A DNA stretch of 64,000 nucleotides from Variovorax terrae (GTDB taxonomy: Bacteria > Pseudomonadota > Gammaproteobacteria > Burkholderiales > Burkholderiaceae_C): NCBI RefSeq assembly GCF_022809125.1, contig NZ_JALGBI010000001.1, forward strand, positions 1,302,001 through 1,366,000, given 5' to 3'. Both the position numbers and the translations under genes were made by a program. This document shows positions 9,888 through 19,300 of this stretch, piece by piece; positions within the stretch are counted from its first letter, which is position 1, and every line of letters begins with the position of its first letter. The notes beneath the pieces were generated by a model. The model did not search any database and was not told the origin of the DNA. It was given only the letters and a program-made list of their open reading frames with translations.

Positions 9888-11072
9888 TCATGCCAGCAGG
9901 GCCCGCAGCCGCGCCACCGATTCCTGCAGCTGGGCCATCGAGCTTGCGGTGGAGAAGCGGATGAACTTCTGCGTCTCGGCCGTGCCGAAGTCGCGGCCCG
10001 GCGTCACCGCCACGTGGGCGCGCTTCATGACCTCGAAGGCGAAGTCCCAGCTGCCCTGCAGGCCGAGCTTCGCGCAGGCGGCCGAGCAGTCGGCCCAGGC
10101 GTAGAACGCACCGTCGGGCATCACCGGCACGTCCAGGCCCAGGGCCTGCAGCTGCGGGATGAACCAGTCGCGCCGGGCCTTGAACTCGGCGCGGCGGCGT
10201 TCGTACTCGGCGATGCTCTCAGGCTCGAAGCAGGCCAGCGCGGCATGCTGCGACACGGTGCTGGCGCAGATGAACAGGTTCTGCGCCAGGCGTTCGATCA
10301 CCGGCACCAGCGCCTCGGGTACCACCAGCCAGCCCAGGCGCCAGCCCGTCATGTTGAAGTACTTGGAGAAGCTGTTGATGCTGATGACCTGGTCGTCCAG
10401 CGCCAGCGCCGTCTGGCCGAAGGTGCTGTCGTAGCTCAGGCCCAGGTAGATCTCGTCGATCAGCGTGATGCCCTCGCGCTGGCGCACCACGTCATGGATG
10501 CGGCGCAGTTCGTCCGGGTGGATCGAGGTGCCGGTGGGGTTGGAGGGCGAGGCCAGCAGCACGCCGCGCGTGCGCGGCGTCCAGGCAGCCTGTACCTTGG
10601 CCGCGCTGAGCTGGAAGCGCTCCTCGGCCGAGGTGGGCACGAGCACGGCCCGGCCTTCGGCGGCGCTGACGAAGTGCCGGTTGCAGGGGTAGCTCGGGTC
10701 GGGCATCAGGATGTCGTCGCCAGCCTCGATCAGGGCCAGGCAGGCGAGCTGCAGCGCGGCCGAGGCGCCTGCGGTGATGACGATGCGCCGCGCCGGCACC
10801 TCGACGCCGAAGCGCTGCGCATACCAGCCGCTGATGCGCTCGCGCAAGGCCTCGAGCCCCGTGGCCTGGGTGTATTGCGTGGCGCCGTCGCGCACGGCCC
10901 GGGCCGCGGCTTCCTGCACCAGCGGCGGCGCGGTGAAGTCGGGCTCGCCGATGTTCAGGAAGATCATCGGCCGGTCGCTGTGCGCCACCTCGCGGGCCAG
11001 GGCGGAAGCGGCCTTGGCCACCTCCATCACGTAGAACGGCTCGATGCGCTCGGCGCGCGTGGAGATTCTCAT
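9888..11072 (-). CDS. PLP-dependent class I/II aminotransferase
   Basis: The 394-aa protein starts [22 protein letters not shown], its ATG overlapping the nusB stop by one base. It has the fold-type I landmarks: FLNIGEPDFTAPP, TAGASAALQLACLALIEAGDDIL, SPSNPTGTSI, the cofactor Asp/Tyr pair in LIDEIYLGLSYD, and the PLP lysine in SINSFSKYFNMTGWRLGW. It resembles the AspC/AlaA group; substrate (alanine, aspartate or another) cannot be told from motifs. It is the last gene of the rib-nusB run. A GCTCGCAC/GTGCGA hairpin without a T-tract follows near 9855. Confidence 0.88.
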   Translation of the reverse strand: MRISTRAERIEPFYVMEVAKAASALAREVAHSDRPMIFLNIGEPDFTAPPLVQEAAARAVRDGATQYTQATGLEALRERISGWYAQRFGVEVPARRIVITAGASAALQLACLALIEAGDDILMPDPSYPCNRHFVSAAEGRAVLVPTSAEERFQLSAAKVQAAWTPRTRGVLLASPSNPTGTSIHPDELRRIHDVVRQREGITLIDEIYLGLSYDSTFGQTALALDDQVISINSFSKYFNMTGWRLGWLVVPEALVPVIERLAQNLFICASTVSQHAALACFEPESIAEYERRRAEFKARRDWFIPQLQALGLDVPVMPDGAFYAWADCSAACAKLGLQGSWDFAFEVMKRAHVAVTPGRDFGTAETQKFIRFSTASSMAQLQESVARLRALLA

Positions 11073-11605
11073 CAGCGGGTCTTGCCTGCGGCCTTGTCGG
11101 CCTCCACCTCGACGGCGCGCAGCGTCGGCGCGAGGCCGTTGAGCACGGCATTGACGTACTTGTGGCCGTCGGTGCCGCCGAACTCCTTGGCGAGCTCGAT
11201 GCACTCGTTGATCACCACGCGCCAGGGCACGTCCGCGCAGTGGCGGAATTCATAGACGCCGATCCACATCACGCCATGCTCGACGGGCGAGATTTCCTCG
11301 AGCTTGCGGTCGAGCAGGGGCAGGATCAGCGCATCCAGGTCGGCGGCTTCCTCGATGCAGCCGTGCAGCAATGCGTCGTAGTGCGCCGAATCGGCCTTGT
11401 GGAAACCGGCCAGGTCGCGCGTGAAGGTGTCGATGGCGGTGGCCTCGTTGCGGCCGACCAGGTGCTGGTACAGCGCCTGCAGCGCGAACTCGCGCGCGCG
11501 GCTGCGGTTGGATTTGCTGGCGGCCTTGCGTGCGCCGGTGCCGGTGAGGCCGGTGCGCGACTGGCGGGGCGGGCGCTTGGCGCCGGAGGCGGGCGTTTCG
11601 CTCAT
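11072..11605 (-). CDS. nusB: transcription antitermination protein NusB
   Basis: NusB binds boxA RNA with NusE (S10) in rRNA antitermination. The 177-aa protein has a basic N-terminal tail of about 30 residues, then the all-helical NusB domain from [18 protein letters not shown] to [19 protein letters not shown]. The start [12 protein letters not shown] overlaps the ribH stop by four bases (ATGA), which settles it over a much longer frame that merely reads through ribH. The ribH-nusB order is standard in proteobacteria. Confidence 0.95.
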   Translation of the reverse strand: MSETPASGAKRPPRQSRTGLTGTGARKAASKSNRSRAREFALQALYQHLVGRNEATAIDTFTRDLAGFHKADSAHYDALLHGCIEEAADLDALILPLLDRKLEEISPVEHGVMWIGVYEFRHCADVPWRVVINECIELAKEFGGTDGHKYVNAVLNGLAPTLRAVEVEADKAAGKTR

Positions 11606-12066
11606 GACAGCTCGTCCAGCAGGTTGGCCATTTCCACGGCCACGCGCGCCGCGTCGCGGCCCTTGTCGGTCTGGCGGGCGATGGCCTGCTCCAGGTTCTC
11701 GGTGGTGAGGATGGCGTTGGCCACGGGCAGCTGGTAGTCCAGCGCGACGCGGCTCACGCCGGCGCCCGATTCGTTGGCCACCAGCTCGAAGTGGTAGGTC
11801 TCGCCGCGGATGATGCAGCCCAGCGCGATCAGCGCGTCGTACTGGTCCTTCTCGGCCAGCGCCTGCAGTGCCACCGGCACTTCGAGCGCGCCGGGCACCC
11901 GTACGTGGTCGATGCGCTTGTCCTGCACGCCCAGGGCCGCCAGCTCGGCCTTGCAGGCCTCGGCCAGCGCATTGGTGATGCTTTCGTTGAAGCGGGCCTG
12001 GACGATGCCGATGTAGAGGTCCTTGCCGTCGAGCCTGTCGGCCGTTCCCTTGTCTGCGCCAAACAT
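11602..12066 (-). CDS. ribH: 6,7-dimethyl-8-ribityllumazine synthase
   Basis: RibH joins 5-amino-6-ribitylamino-uracil with 3,4-dihydroxy-2-butanone 4-phosphate to make lumazine, the penultimate riboflavin step. The 154-aa protein shows the substrate-binding motifs [40 protein letters not shown] and the phosphate-binding [12 protein letters not shown]. It lies 24 bp downstream of ribB and overlaps nusB by four bases. Confidence 0.97.
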   Translation of the reverse strand: MFGADKGTADRLDGKDLYIGIVQARFNESITNALAEACKAELAALGVQDKRIDHVRVPGALEVPVALQALAEKDQYDALIALGCIIRGETYHFELVANESGAGVSRVALDYQLPVANAILTTENLEQAIARQTDKGRDAARVAVEMANLLDELS

Positions 12067-12090
12067 GTGGGTGTGTTCCTTGTGTGTTTT

Positions 12091-13206
12091 TTACTTGGTG
12101 ATGTGGCCGGTGATCTCGAGCCCGTAGCCGACCATGCTGGGCAGGCGGCGCGGGTTGCTCATGAGCCTCATCCTGTGGACGCCGCAGTCGCGCAGGATCT
12201 GCGCGCCGATGCCGTAGGTGCGCAGGTCCATGCGGCCGCGCTCGGGCGCCTGGGCCGCGCAGGCCGTGCCTTCGAACTGAGTCAGCAGCTGGGCCGCGCT
12301 CTCGCCGCAATTGAGCAGCACGGCCACGCCCTGGCCCTCCTGCGCGATGTGGCGCAGGCTCGCGTCCAGGCTCCAGGAGTGCATGGCGCGCCCGACCTCG
12401 AGCGCATCGAGCACCGACAGCGGCTCGTGCACGCGCACCGCCACGGCGTCGTCGGGGCCCCACTGGCCCCGCACCAGCGCCAGGTGCAGGCCCTGGCTGG
12501 GCTTGTCGCGCCAGGCATGGGCGGTGAATTCGCCGAACGCGGTCTGCAGCGTGCGGGTGCCGATTTTCTCGATCAGCGATTCGTGGCGGCTGCGGTGCTC
12601 GATCAGGTCGGCGATGGTGCCGATCTTGAGGCCGTGCTCGGCGGCGAACTGCTGCAGGTCGGGCAGCCGGGCCATGGTGCCGTCGTCCTTCATGATCTCG
12701 CAGATCACGGCGGCGGGCGTGCAGCCCGCCATGGCGGCGAAATCGCAGCCGGCCTCGGTGTGCCCCGCGCGCATCAGCACGCCGCCATCGACCGCCTGCA
12801 GCGGGAAGATGTGGCCGGGCTGCACCAGGTCTTCGGCCCGGGCGTTGGGGGCCACCGCGGCCTGCACGGTGCGCGCGCGGTCGGCGGCCGAGATGCCGGT
12901 GGTGACGCCCTCGGCGGCCTCGATCGAGACGGTGAAGGCCGTGCCCATCTTGGTGCCGTTGCGTGCCACCATGGGCGGCAGGCGCAGGCGCTCGCAGCGC
13001 TCGCGCGTGAGCGTGAGGCAGATCAGTCCGCGGCCGAAGCGTGCCATGAAGTTGATGGCTTCGGGCGTGACATGGTCGGCCGCCAGGACGAGGTCGCCCT
13101 CGTTCTCGCGGTCTTCTTCGTCGACCAGGATCACGATGCGCCCGGCGCGCATGTCGGCCACGATGTCTTCGACCGGGGAGATGGCCACGGGGGCGGGCTG
13201 GGTCAT
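12091..13206 (-). CDS. ribB: 3,4-dihydroxy-2-butanone 4-phosphate synthase with GTP cyclohydrolase II-like domain lacking zinc cysteines (RibBX type)
   Basis: Residues 1-205 are a complete DHBP synthase: [16 protein letters not shown] holds the metal-binding Glu and [15 protein letters not shown] the acidic-loop His/Glu. Residues 210-371 resemble GTP cyclohydrolase II ([12 protein letters not shown]..., [13 protein letters not shown]), but the stretch that should carry the three zinc cysteines (ECLTGD...RCDCG) reads [19 protein letters not shown] with no cysteine, so the second activity is very probably absent. Hybrids of this sort have been called RibBX. A separate active RibA would then be needed elsewhere. 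The start ATG overlaps the ribE stop by four bases (ATGA). Confidence 0.94.
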   Translation of the reverse strand: MTQPAPVAISPVEDIVADMRAGRIVILVDEEDRENEGDLVLAADHVTPEAINFMARFGRGLICLTLTRERCERLRLPPMVARNGTKMGTAFTVSIEAAEGVTTGISAADRARTVQAAVAPNARAEDLVQPGHIFPLQAVDGGVLMRAGHTEAGCDFAAMAGCTPAAVICEIMKDDGTMARLPDLQQFAAEHGLKIGTIADLIEHRSRHESLIEKIGTRTLQTAFGEFTAHAWRDKPSQGLHLALVRGQWGPDDAVAVRVHEPLSVLDALEVGRAMHSWSLDASLRHIAQEGQGVAVLLNCGESAAQLLTQFEGTACAAQAPERGRMDLRTYGIGAQILRDCGVHRMRLMSNPRRLPSMVGYGLEITGHITK

Positions 13207-13877
13207 GGCGTTTCTTTCGGCGGGCGTTGTTGCGGATCGGCGCTGAGCATGCGCTCCACGTAGCGGGCGATCATGTCGATCTCGAGGTTCACCTGCGAGC
13301 CGGTGCGCAGCTGGCCCAGCGCTGTGTTCTGCACCGTGTGGGGAATCAGGTTGATGCTGACCTCGCTGCCGGCGGCCGAATCGGCGACGCGGTTGACGGT
13401 GAGGCTCGCGCCATTGATGGCGATGGAGCCCTTGTAGGCCAGGTACTTGCCCAGCTCGCACGGGGCCAGCACGCGCAGCTCCCAGCTCTCGCCCACCTCG
13501 GCGAAATGCGTGACCTGGCCGACGCCATCCACGTGGCCCGACATGATGTGCCCGCCCAGGCGGTCGTGCGCACGCAGGGCCTTTTCGAGGTTGATGGGGC
13601 CGGTGTGTGCCAGGCCCGCGGTCTTGCTCAGTGATTCGGCGGAAATGTCGACGCTGAACTGGCTGCGGGAGGGATCGAGGCTGGCGACGGTCATGCAGGC
13701 GCCGTTGAGCGCGATGCTGTCGCCCAGGCCGACATCGTCGAGGTAGCCGGCGGGGGCCTCCACGGCGAGGCGCTTGCCGTACCGCGAATCCTGAGGGGGT
13801 TGGCCAGGAGGTAAAGAGCTTTCCAGGTCGTGGACGGCGGCGATGCGCCCCACGCCGGTGATGATTCCGGTGAACAT
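13203..13877 (-). CDS. ribE: riboflavin synthase alpha subunit
   Basis: This enzyme dismutates two lumazine molecules to riboflavin. The 224-aa protein has two lumazine-binding repeats: [12 protein letters not shown]...[17 protein letters not shown] and [14 protein letters not shown]...[15 protein letters not shown]. The start [12 protein letters not shown] is universal in the family. It precedes ribB with a 4-bp overlap and lies 98 bp downstream of ribD. I looked for an FMN riboswitch before this gene and before ribD and saw none. Confidence 0.97.
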   Translation of the reverse strand: MFTGIITGVGRIAAVHDLESSLPPGQPPQDSRYGKRLAVEAPAGYLDDVGLGDSIALNGACMTVASLDPSRSQFSVDISAESLSKTAGLAHTGPINLEKALRAHDRLGGHIMSGHVDGVGQVTHFAEVGESWELRVLAPCELGKYLAYKGSIAINGASLTVNRVADSAAGSEVSINLIPHTVQNTALGQLRTGSQVNLEIDMIARYVERMLSADPQQRPPKETP

Positions 13878-13975
13878 ACCCCTATTTTCGCAGGGATTGG
13901 TGGTGATGGCTGGGGAAACCCTTAAAACCCGGCGCGGGCCTGCCGGTCCAGACCGGGCTTGCCGTCGGCTCCGGG

Positions 13976-15067
13976 CTAGAACGCGTCGCGCCCCGGGATG
14001 CGGGCGACGATGCGCAGATCGGGCCCCAGCAGGTCGGTGGACCTGAATTCCAGCGGCACGGCATCGCCCAGATGCGCCAGGGGCCCGAAGCTGGCCATGT
14101 CGCGCCCCTGGCCGATGAGCTTGGGGGCCAGGTAGACCACAAATTCGTCCACCAGGCCTTCGCGGACCAGTGAGCCATTGAGCTTGTGACCAGCCTCCAC
14201 GTGAAGTTCGTTGACTTCGCGCCGGGCCAGATCCTGGAGCATGGCCGCCAGATCCACTTTGCCACCGGGGCCGGGCAGGTGGATCACGGTGGCGCCGCGC
14301 GCCTCGAGCGCGGCCTTCCTGGCATCGTTCTGGTGGGCGGCGTAGATGTACAGGGTCCGGCCAGGCAGGAAGAGTTGGGCGTCCAGCGGTGTTTCGAGCC
14401 GGCTGTCCACCACCACCAGATGGGGCTGGCGCGGGCTCTCGACCAGCCGCACGTCGAGCCGGGGGTTGTCTTCCAGTACGGTTCCGATGCCGGTGAGCAC
14501 GGCACAGGAGCGGGCCCGCCAGGCATGTCCATCGGCGCGTGCGGCTTCGGAGGTGATCCACTGGCTGGTGCCGTCGAGCAACGCCGTCTTGCCGTCGAGT
14601 GACGCGGCGATCTTCATGCGAACCCAGGGTGTCTTGCGGATCATGCGGCTGAAGAATCCGATGTTGAGCTCTCGCGATTCGGCCGCTCCGGACCCGACCT
14701 CCACCTCCACGCCCGCGGCCCGCAGCCGTTCGAACCCCTGGCCCGACACCCGCGGATTGGGGTCGGCGATGGAGGCCACCACTTTCTTGATGCCCGCGGC
14801 GATCAGCGCGTCGCAGCAGGGGCCGGTGCGGCCGTGGTGGGAGCAGGGTTCGAGGGTGACGTAGGCGGTGGCGCCCCGCGTGTCCAAGCCTTGACGTGCG
14901 GCATCACGCAGCGCCACGATTTCAGCATGCGGCCCGCCTGCTTGCTGCGTGTAGCCTTGGCCGATGACTTGACCGCTGGGAGCAACCAGAATGGCACCCA
15001 CCCGGGGGTTGGGAGAACTGATCCGCATTGCGTTGCGAGCGAGCGCAAGAGCTTGGGTGATTTCCAT
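13976..15067 (-). CDS. ribD: bifunctional pyrimidine deaminase / 5-amino-6-(5-phosphoribosylamino)uracil reductase
   Basis: The protein performs the second and third riboflavin steps. The deaminase domain (1-145) has its zinc site at H47-A-E49 (GGPHAEIVAL) and C75/C84 (EPCSHHGRTGPC). The NADPH-dependent reductase domain (about 150-360) begins RMKIAASLDGKTAL and contains NELHVEAGHKLNGSL. It is the first gene of the ribD-ribE-ribB-ribH-nusB-aminotransferase run; its promoter should lie in 15068-15195, before repeat copy 4. Confidence 0.96.
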   Translation of the reverse strand: MEITQALALARNAMRISSPNPRVGAILVAPSGQVIGQGYTQQAGGPHAEIVALRDAARQGLDTRGATAYVTLEPCSHHGRTGPCCDALIAAGIKKVVASIADPNPRVSGQGFERLRAAGVEVEVGSGAAESRELNIGFFSRMIRKTPWVRMKIAASLDGKTALLDGTSQWITSEAARADGHAWRARSCAVLTGIGTVLEDNPRLDVRLVESPRQPHLVVVDSRLETPLDAQLFLPGRTLYIYAAHQNDARKAALEARGATVIHLPGPGGKVDLAAMLQDLARREVNELHVEAGHKLNGSLVREGLVDEFVVYLAPKLIGQGRDMASFGPLAHLGDAVPLEFRSTDLLGPDLRIVARIPGRDAF

Positions 15068-15195
15068 GGGGGAAAACGGGGCAGATGCCGATGTCAGTTT
15101 GCAGCGTTCTTTGATGCACGCGATGAATCATCCGCGAACCGCATGCTGCCGTGGGCCGAGTCAGGCAGGATGGAGGTCGAGGGGGGCTTCAGGCG

Positions 15196-15261
15196 ATTTT
15201 CAAAGAAAAAATGCAGATTGTGCTTGTCGGATGGTTGTTTGATGCTATGGATTTTATAGCA
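15196..15261 (+). repeat. ~70-bp palindromic repeat, copy 4
   Basis: This intergenic copy lies between ribD and the fimT stop. It has the A-rich left end, a GTCGGATGGTTGTTTGATGCT core and the closing GATGCTATggattttATAGCA hairpin. It is diverged in the GTCC block. Confidence 0.7.
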
Positions 15262-15291
15262 ATCGATGACGTTCCAGCGACGCTCCCGAGA

Positions 15292-15846
15292 TCAGGTGTC
15301 GGCGGTGCAATTGGCCGTGGAGGGGTCGCAGAGGCGGGCTCGGCCCGTCAGATACACGATGACGTGTTTTTGCCTTGCTGTATCTGCAGAGGAAAATACC
15401 AAGCGGGTGCCGGCATTGCCCTGGAGAAAGCCGCGAGAGTCAAAGGACAAATTCGCTGGAACAGCGCCGCCGTTCTTTCCCGTGATGGTGAGTGCCGAAT
15501 GAACGGCGCCTGACTGCGAAATCAACGTGTCGCTTCCGCTGTCGTAGCTGCCGTTGTTGTTGAGATCCACGTAAACCACCCAGCCTGCCGCCCAGTTCGT
15601 GCCGGATGCCGGCTGCACCGTGACGCGGCGGTTCTTGGCCAGGGCTTCGTTGCGTGCCTGCATGACATCTCCCAGAAGATTGCTGGCCGATGAAGCCAGT
15701 TTCTGGTTGAGCAACATGTTGCGGAAGCTGGGGGCGGCAAGACCCATGAGAATGGCTGCAATCGCAATGACCATCAGCAACTCGATGAGCGTGAACCCCA
15801 GCGCCCTGGCACGAGAGGCTTGAGGTGGGGCTGGGGCGCGAGTCAT
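15292..15846 (-). CDS. fimT: type IV pilus minor pilin, GspH/FimT family
   Basis: This is a pseudopilin thought to prime pilus assembly at the tip. After a short leader ([17 protein letters not shown]) comes the prepilin peptidase site and hydrophobic helix [23 protein letters not shown] with the conserved Glu5. A GspH-type globular domain follows ([14 protein letters not shown]..., [19 protein letters not shown]). I start at 15846 because that ATG overlaps the pilE stop by four bases; an upstream in-frame start would add 19 residues. In Pseudomonas the homologue (fimU/fimT) is first in the cluster; here it is last. Confidence 0.9.
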   Translation of the reverse strand: MTRAPAPPQASRARALGFTLIELLMVIAIAAILMGLAAPSFRNMLLNQKLASSASNLLGDVMQARNEALAKNRRVTVQPASGTNWAAGWVVYVDLNNNGSYDSGSDTLISQSGAVHSALTITGKNGGAVPANLSFDSRGFLQGNAGTRLVFSSADTARQKHVIVYLTGRARLCDPSTANCTADT

Positions 15847-16298
15847 GGCCAGCATATCGTCGTATCCGCGACCTTGGTTCCGGCATTGCTCTTCAAGTCG
15901 CACTGCTTGTTGTTGCGGCTATCGAAGTAGAGGTAATTGATGCTGGAGTCGGCCTGCCTCGGCGTTGCCGTCAATTGGATGCAGGCCGTCAGGGCGTCGC
16001 TGCCGCATGCCTGGGCCGAAATGGTGCAGGCGCTTTTTGCCAGGCCGTCACCGGAAAATGCGGCCATGGGCGCAGACGTCGCCCCAGCAGTGAAAGCCAC
16101 GTAGGTGTTTTGCTGCGTGAAATAACGCTCCTGCTGCTGCATGGTGCGCAACAAACCCGCCCGGCATTCGTTGCGCCGACCTTTCTCGATCTGCTTGACG
16201 TAACTTGGGTAGGCCACCGCAGCCAGGATCCCGATGATGGCCACCACAATCATGAGTTCTACCAATGTGAAGCCTGAGTTCTTGTCGTGTTTTTTCAT
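15843..16298 (-). CDS. pilE: type IV pilus minor pilin PilE-like
   Basis: The 151-aa prepilin has a seven-residue-class basic leader (MKKHDKNSG), cleavage before [24 protein letters not shown], and a small globular domain with four cysteines ([37 protein letters not shown]). The [13 protein letters not shown]...ECRAGLL segment is typical of minor pilins next to pilY1. It lies 12 bp downstream of pilY1 and overlaps fimT, in one operon. Confidence 0.9.
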   Translation of the reverse strand: MKKHDKNSGFTLVELMIVVAIIGILAAVAYPSYVKQIEKGRRNECRAGLLRTMQQQERYFTQQNTYVAFTAGATSAPMAAFSGDGLAKSACTISAQACGSDALTACIQLTATPRQADSSINYLYFDSRNNKQCDLKSNAGTKVADTTICWP

Positions 16299-16310
16299 GA
16301 CTTTTCGTGG

Positions 16311-19300
16311 TTAGCGGTTAGTGCTGACGGAGTAAATGTCGCGAACCTCTCGCCAGTACACGCGACCGGCCGTCAGGTACTGCACGTCAACGGTGGAACT
16401 GATGAGTTTTCCATCCTGCCCGGGAACAATAACCCCTGCTTTCTTCGTGGCGACCCGTCGGCCGGACACGTTGCGATCCGAGTAGGAGGACAGGGTGGTG
16501 GTGGACGTGTCGATATCCAGCGGGACGGCGCGCCCATAGTACGCGTCACCTCCCAAGATGTTTCCTATCTTGGCACCGTTGGAAGTGGCTAGCGGGTAAT
16601 GGTAAGACACGCCATTGTCCGTGCATTGAGATGCCGGAGGAATGCTGGATGTGAAATAGGCAATGCCGGAACTCAGTGGGGGGCTGATGACGATCCGTTC
16701 CGAAGAATATTTCAAATCCATGTACCAGCCGCGCTTGGCTCCCGTGGCGACAGAATAGGTCTGGGTCGATACCGTGACGGATTGGGTGGCTGTGATGTAG
16801 GCATTGGCACTCAGATCCGCCCGGGTCAGGTTGTAGCCAGCCGCCGTGGTCAGGCCGCTGTCCCATACGCCATAGATGGTTTGCTGGCTGGTGCTGGAGC
16901 GGTCGGGCGCTTCCAGGAGGCGGCCAGTGCCGAACACCACCATCTTCCCGCCACCGGGGTAGGCGGAAACGACCGGCGCCGTCGTGATGGGCTGCGCTGC
17001 GGCAGTCCCCGTGGTGCCGTCGCGGGCGGTGAACAAGGGCTTTTTGACGCTGGCGTTGTTGGTGTAGACGGCCGATGAGATCTTGCTCGAGCTGATGCCG
17101 TCAGGGAAGGCAATTTTCCAGACATTGCCCTGGAGGTCTCCCACGAAGAACTCCACGGCTTCCTGCGCGGACCCATAGTAGGCCCCGACGCCTCCCAGTC
17201 CATTGGCCACGGTGCTGCTGGCGGCGGGCAAGACGACTTTGAAGTAGTTGCTGTTCTCCGACCAGTTCGCGCCGGGTGCCTTGTTGAGGTCGAGGAAAAA
17301 AACCGCCTGGTCCGAAGAGGTGGTGTAGCGGCCAGCCCCGTCATTCTTGTAGTTGTTGTAGCCGCTGCTCACCATCAGGTAGTACTTGTAGCTCGCGGGG
17401 GAAGAGCCGGCTACCCTCATCTTGACGAACTTGGGAGAGGATAGGACATTGCCCATGGCCGGGTCATCCTTGTCGGTGAACTCGAACAAGACCTTTTCTT
17501 TGGTGAAGTTCAGGGGATCACTGACATCCAGTGCAAAGACGCCCTGTGCGCCGCCTCCCATACCGGAGGCCAGAATGGTTTTCCATCCGGTACTGGTCTT
17601 GGCTTCATCAATAACGGGTACCGCATCGACGAACAATTCGTGGATGTAGCCCTTGCTGGTCAGTCTGGGCAGGCGTGGTAGCACGGGGCCGGGAATGTAA
17701 GCAAACAACTCCTGTCCGTTGTCGGCACGGAAAGCATGCAGCATGCCATCGTTGGCGCCTGTATAGATAACCGGTGTGCGTGACTTCTTGGCGTTGAAAT
17801 AGGCGGTGTAATCGTCGCTGGTAATGGTCGGGTTGGCGCCGGCCTTGTACTGCGGGCCCGAGTTGATGATGTCACCCATGACACTGACCCGGCTTCTGAA
17901 GGTGTCATCCAGTTCCTTGGTCCGGTCGCCCCGGAGGTAGTCCAGGCGGACCTGCCCAAGACTGTCGGTGACCGAGGGTGTTGTGTAAGGTACCTGATTG
18001 AACGAGGCGGGAAGACTCGCTCCGTTGCCCATGCCCGCATAGGTGAAGGTGGCGGCACTAGACAAGCTTTCGGATGTGCCTTGCAGGTAGGCGATGATAT
18101 TCCGGTCCGCCGGTTTGACCTTGGGCGCTGCTACCACGCCAGTGTCGCGCGAGGCAGACGTCAGAATGGCGCCAGCGTCCCACACCACGGTAGGATCGCC
18201 CGCGATTGCAAAGGTCGTGGTGTTGAGGCTGATCCCCAGTTTCTTGACGGTGCCTGACCATTCGCCAGGAACAAAACTGGGCGCAAATTGATTGCCTTGG
18301 GGGTCGGTCGCTTTCAACTGATCGCTACTGGTGGCCACCGTGGCAAAGGAACTACCCGTGCGGGATGAATCGTCGAAAAACTGTTTGATGCCCGCCACCA
18401 GCCGCTGAGGCTGGCTGGCCAGCACGTAGCCCTTGGGCGCGCCTGAGGAATCAGCCCACTTGCTGGAAGCAGATGAGCCGCTGAAGGGGCTACCGTCCTG
18501 CTCACTGTCGGTGAAATAACCGTACTTGCCGGCCAGGTAGTAGCTGGTGGCCTTGATGTTGCTGTCGATGCTGCCGCGGTTGTTTTCGTCTACGTCGATC
18601 ATGAAGGTCTTGACGCGTACCTTGTCCGTTGTGATGCCGCCTAGCACGTCCTGCCGGATGACCTGCGTATTGGCCCAGTACGACATGCCGGCCCAGTGAT
18701 AGCTGTCATGGCTACCCGAACCCGTGGCGGTGGTGTCCAGGTTGCCCAGCGCCGAGTTGGGGGCCGGGTTTCCATTGGCCGCGCGGCTGTTGCCGCGCGG
18801 GTCGGTGTAGACCTTGCCGGCGTTGTTGCGCTCGAAGGAGTCGATGACCTGGGTCCAAGTGTGTGCATTGACGCCCGTGGTCGAGCCATTGATGGTGTTG
18901 GCTGTCGGGTATGCAAAGTCGAAAGGGGTACTTCCTTCGTTGAACATGGTGGTCTGTTCTGCCCGCGTGACGCCCGGCATGCTGCGAGCGTAGTGGGTGT
19001 TGGTGTCCCCGATGCCCATGATGTAGTTGTTGATCTGGCAGGCTGAGGTCAGCGGGTCCGTCCAGCTGGTGTAGACCGGATAACCGTCCTTCATGGCTTC
19101 CGTGATCGATGCGGTGGCACTGACAGTGGGAGGGAGGCCTTGCAGGTAGCGCAGGGACTCGTACCACAGCTCACCCGTGGGGTCGATGGTTTTGTAGGTG
19201 CCCGACTTGCCGAAGCGGTTCAGATAGTTGATGACACCGGTATAGGTGTACGAGGTGGAGACCGAGTCGTTGATCGGCTTGGTGATGAACACGCCGGTTG

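Noticed and set aside
13878..15195. FMN riboswitch in the riboflavin operon
   Set aside because: I read the leaders of ribD and ribE for the conserved FMN aptamer blocks and found none; only a small CCGGTC/GACCGG palindrome lies before ribE.
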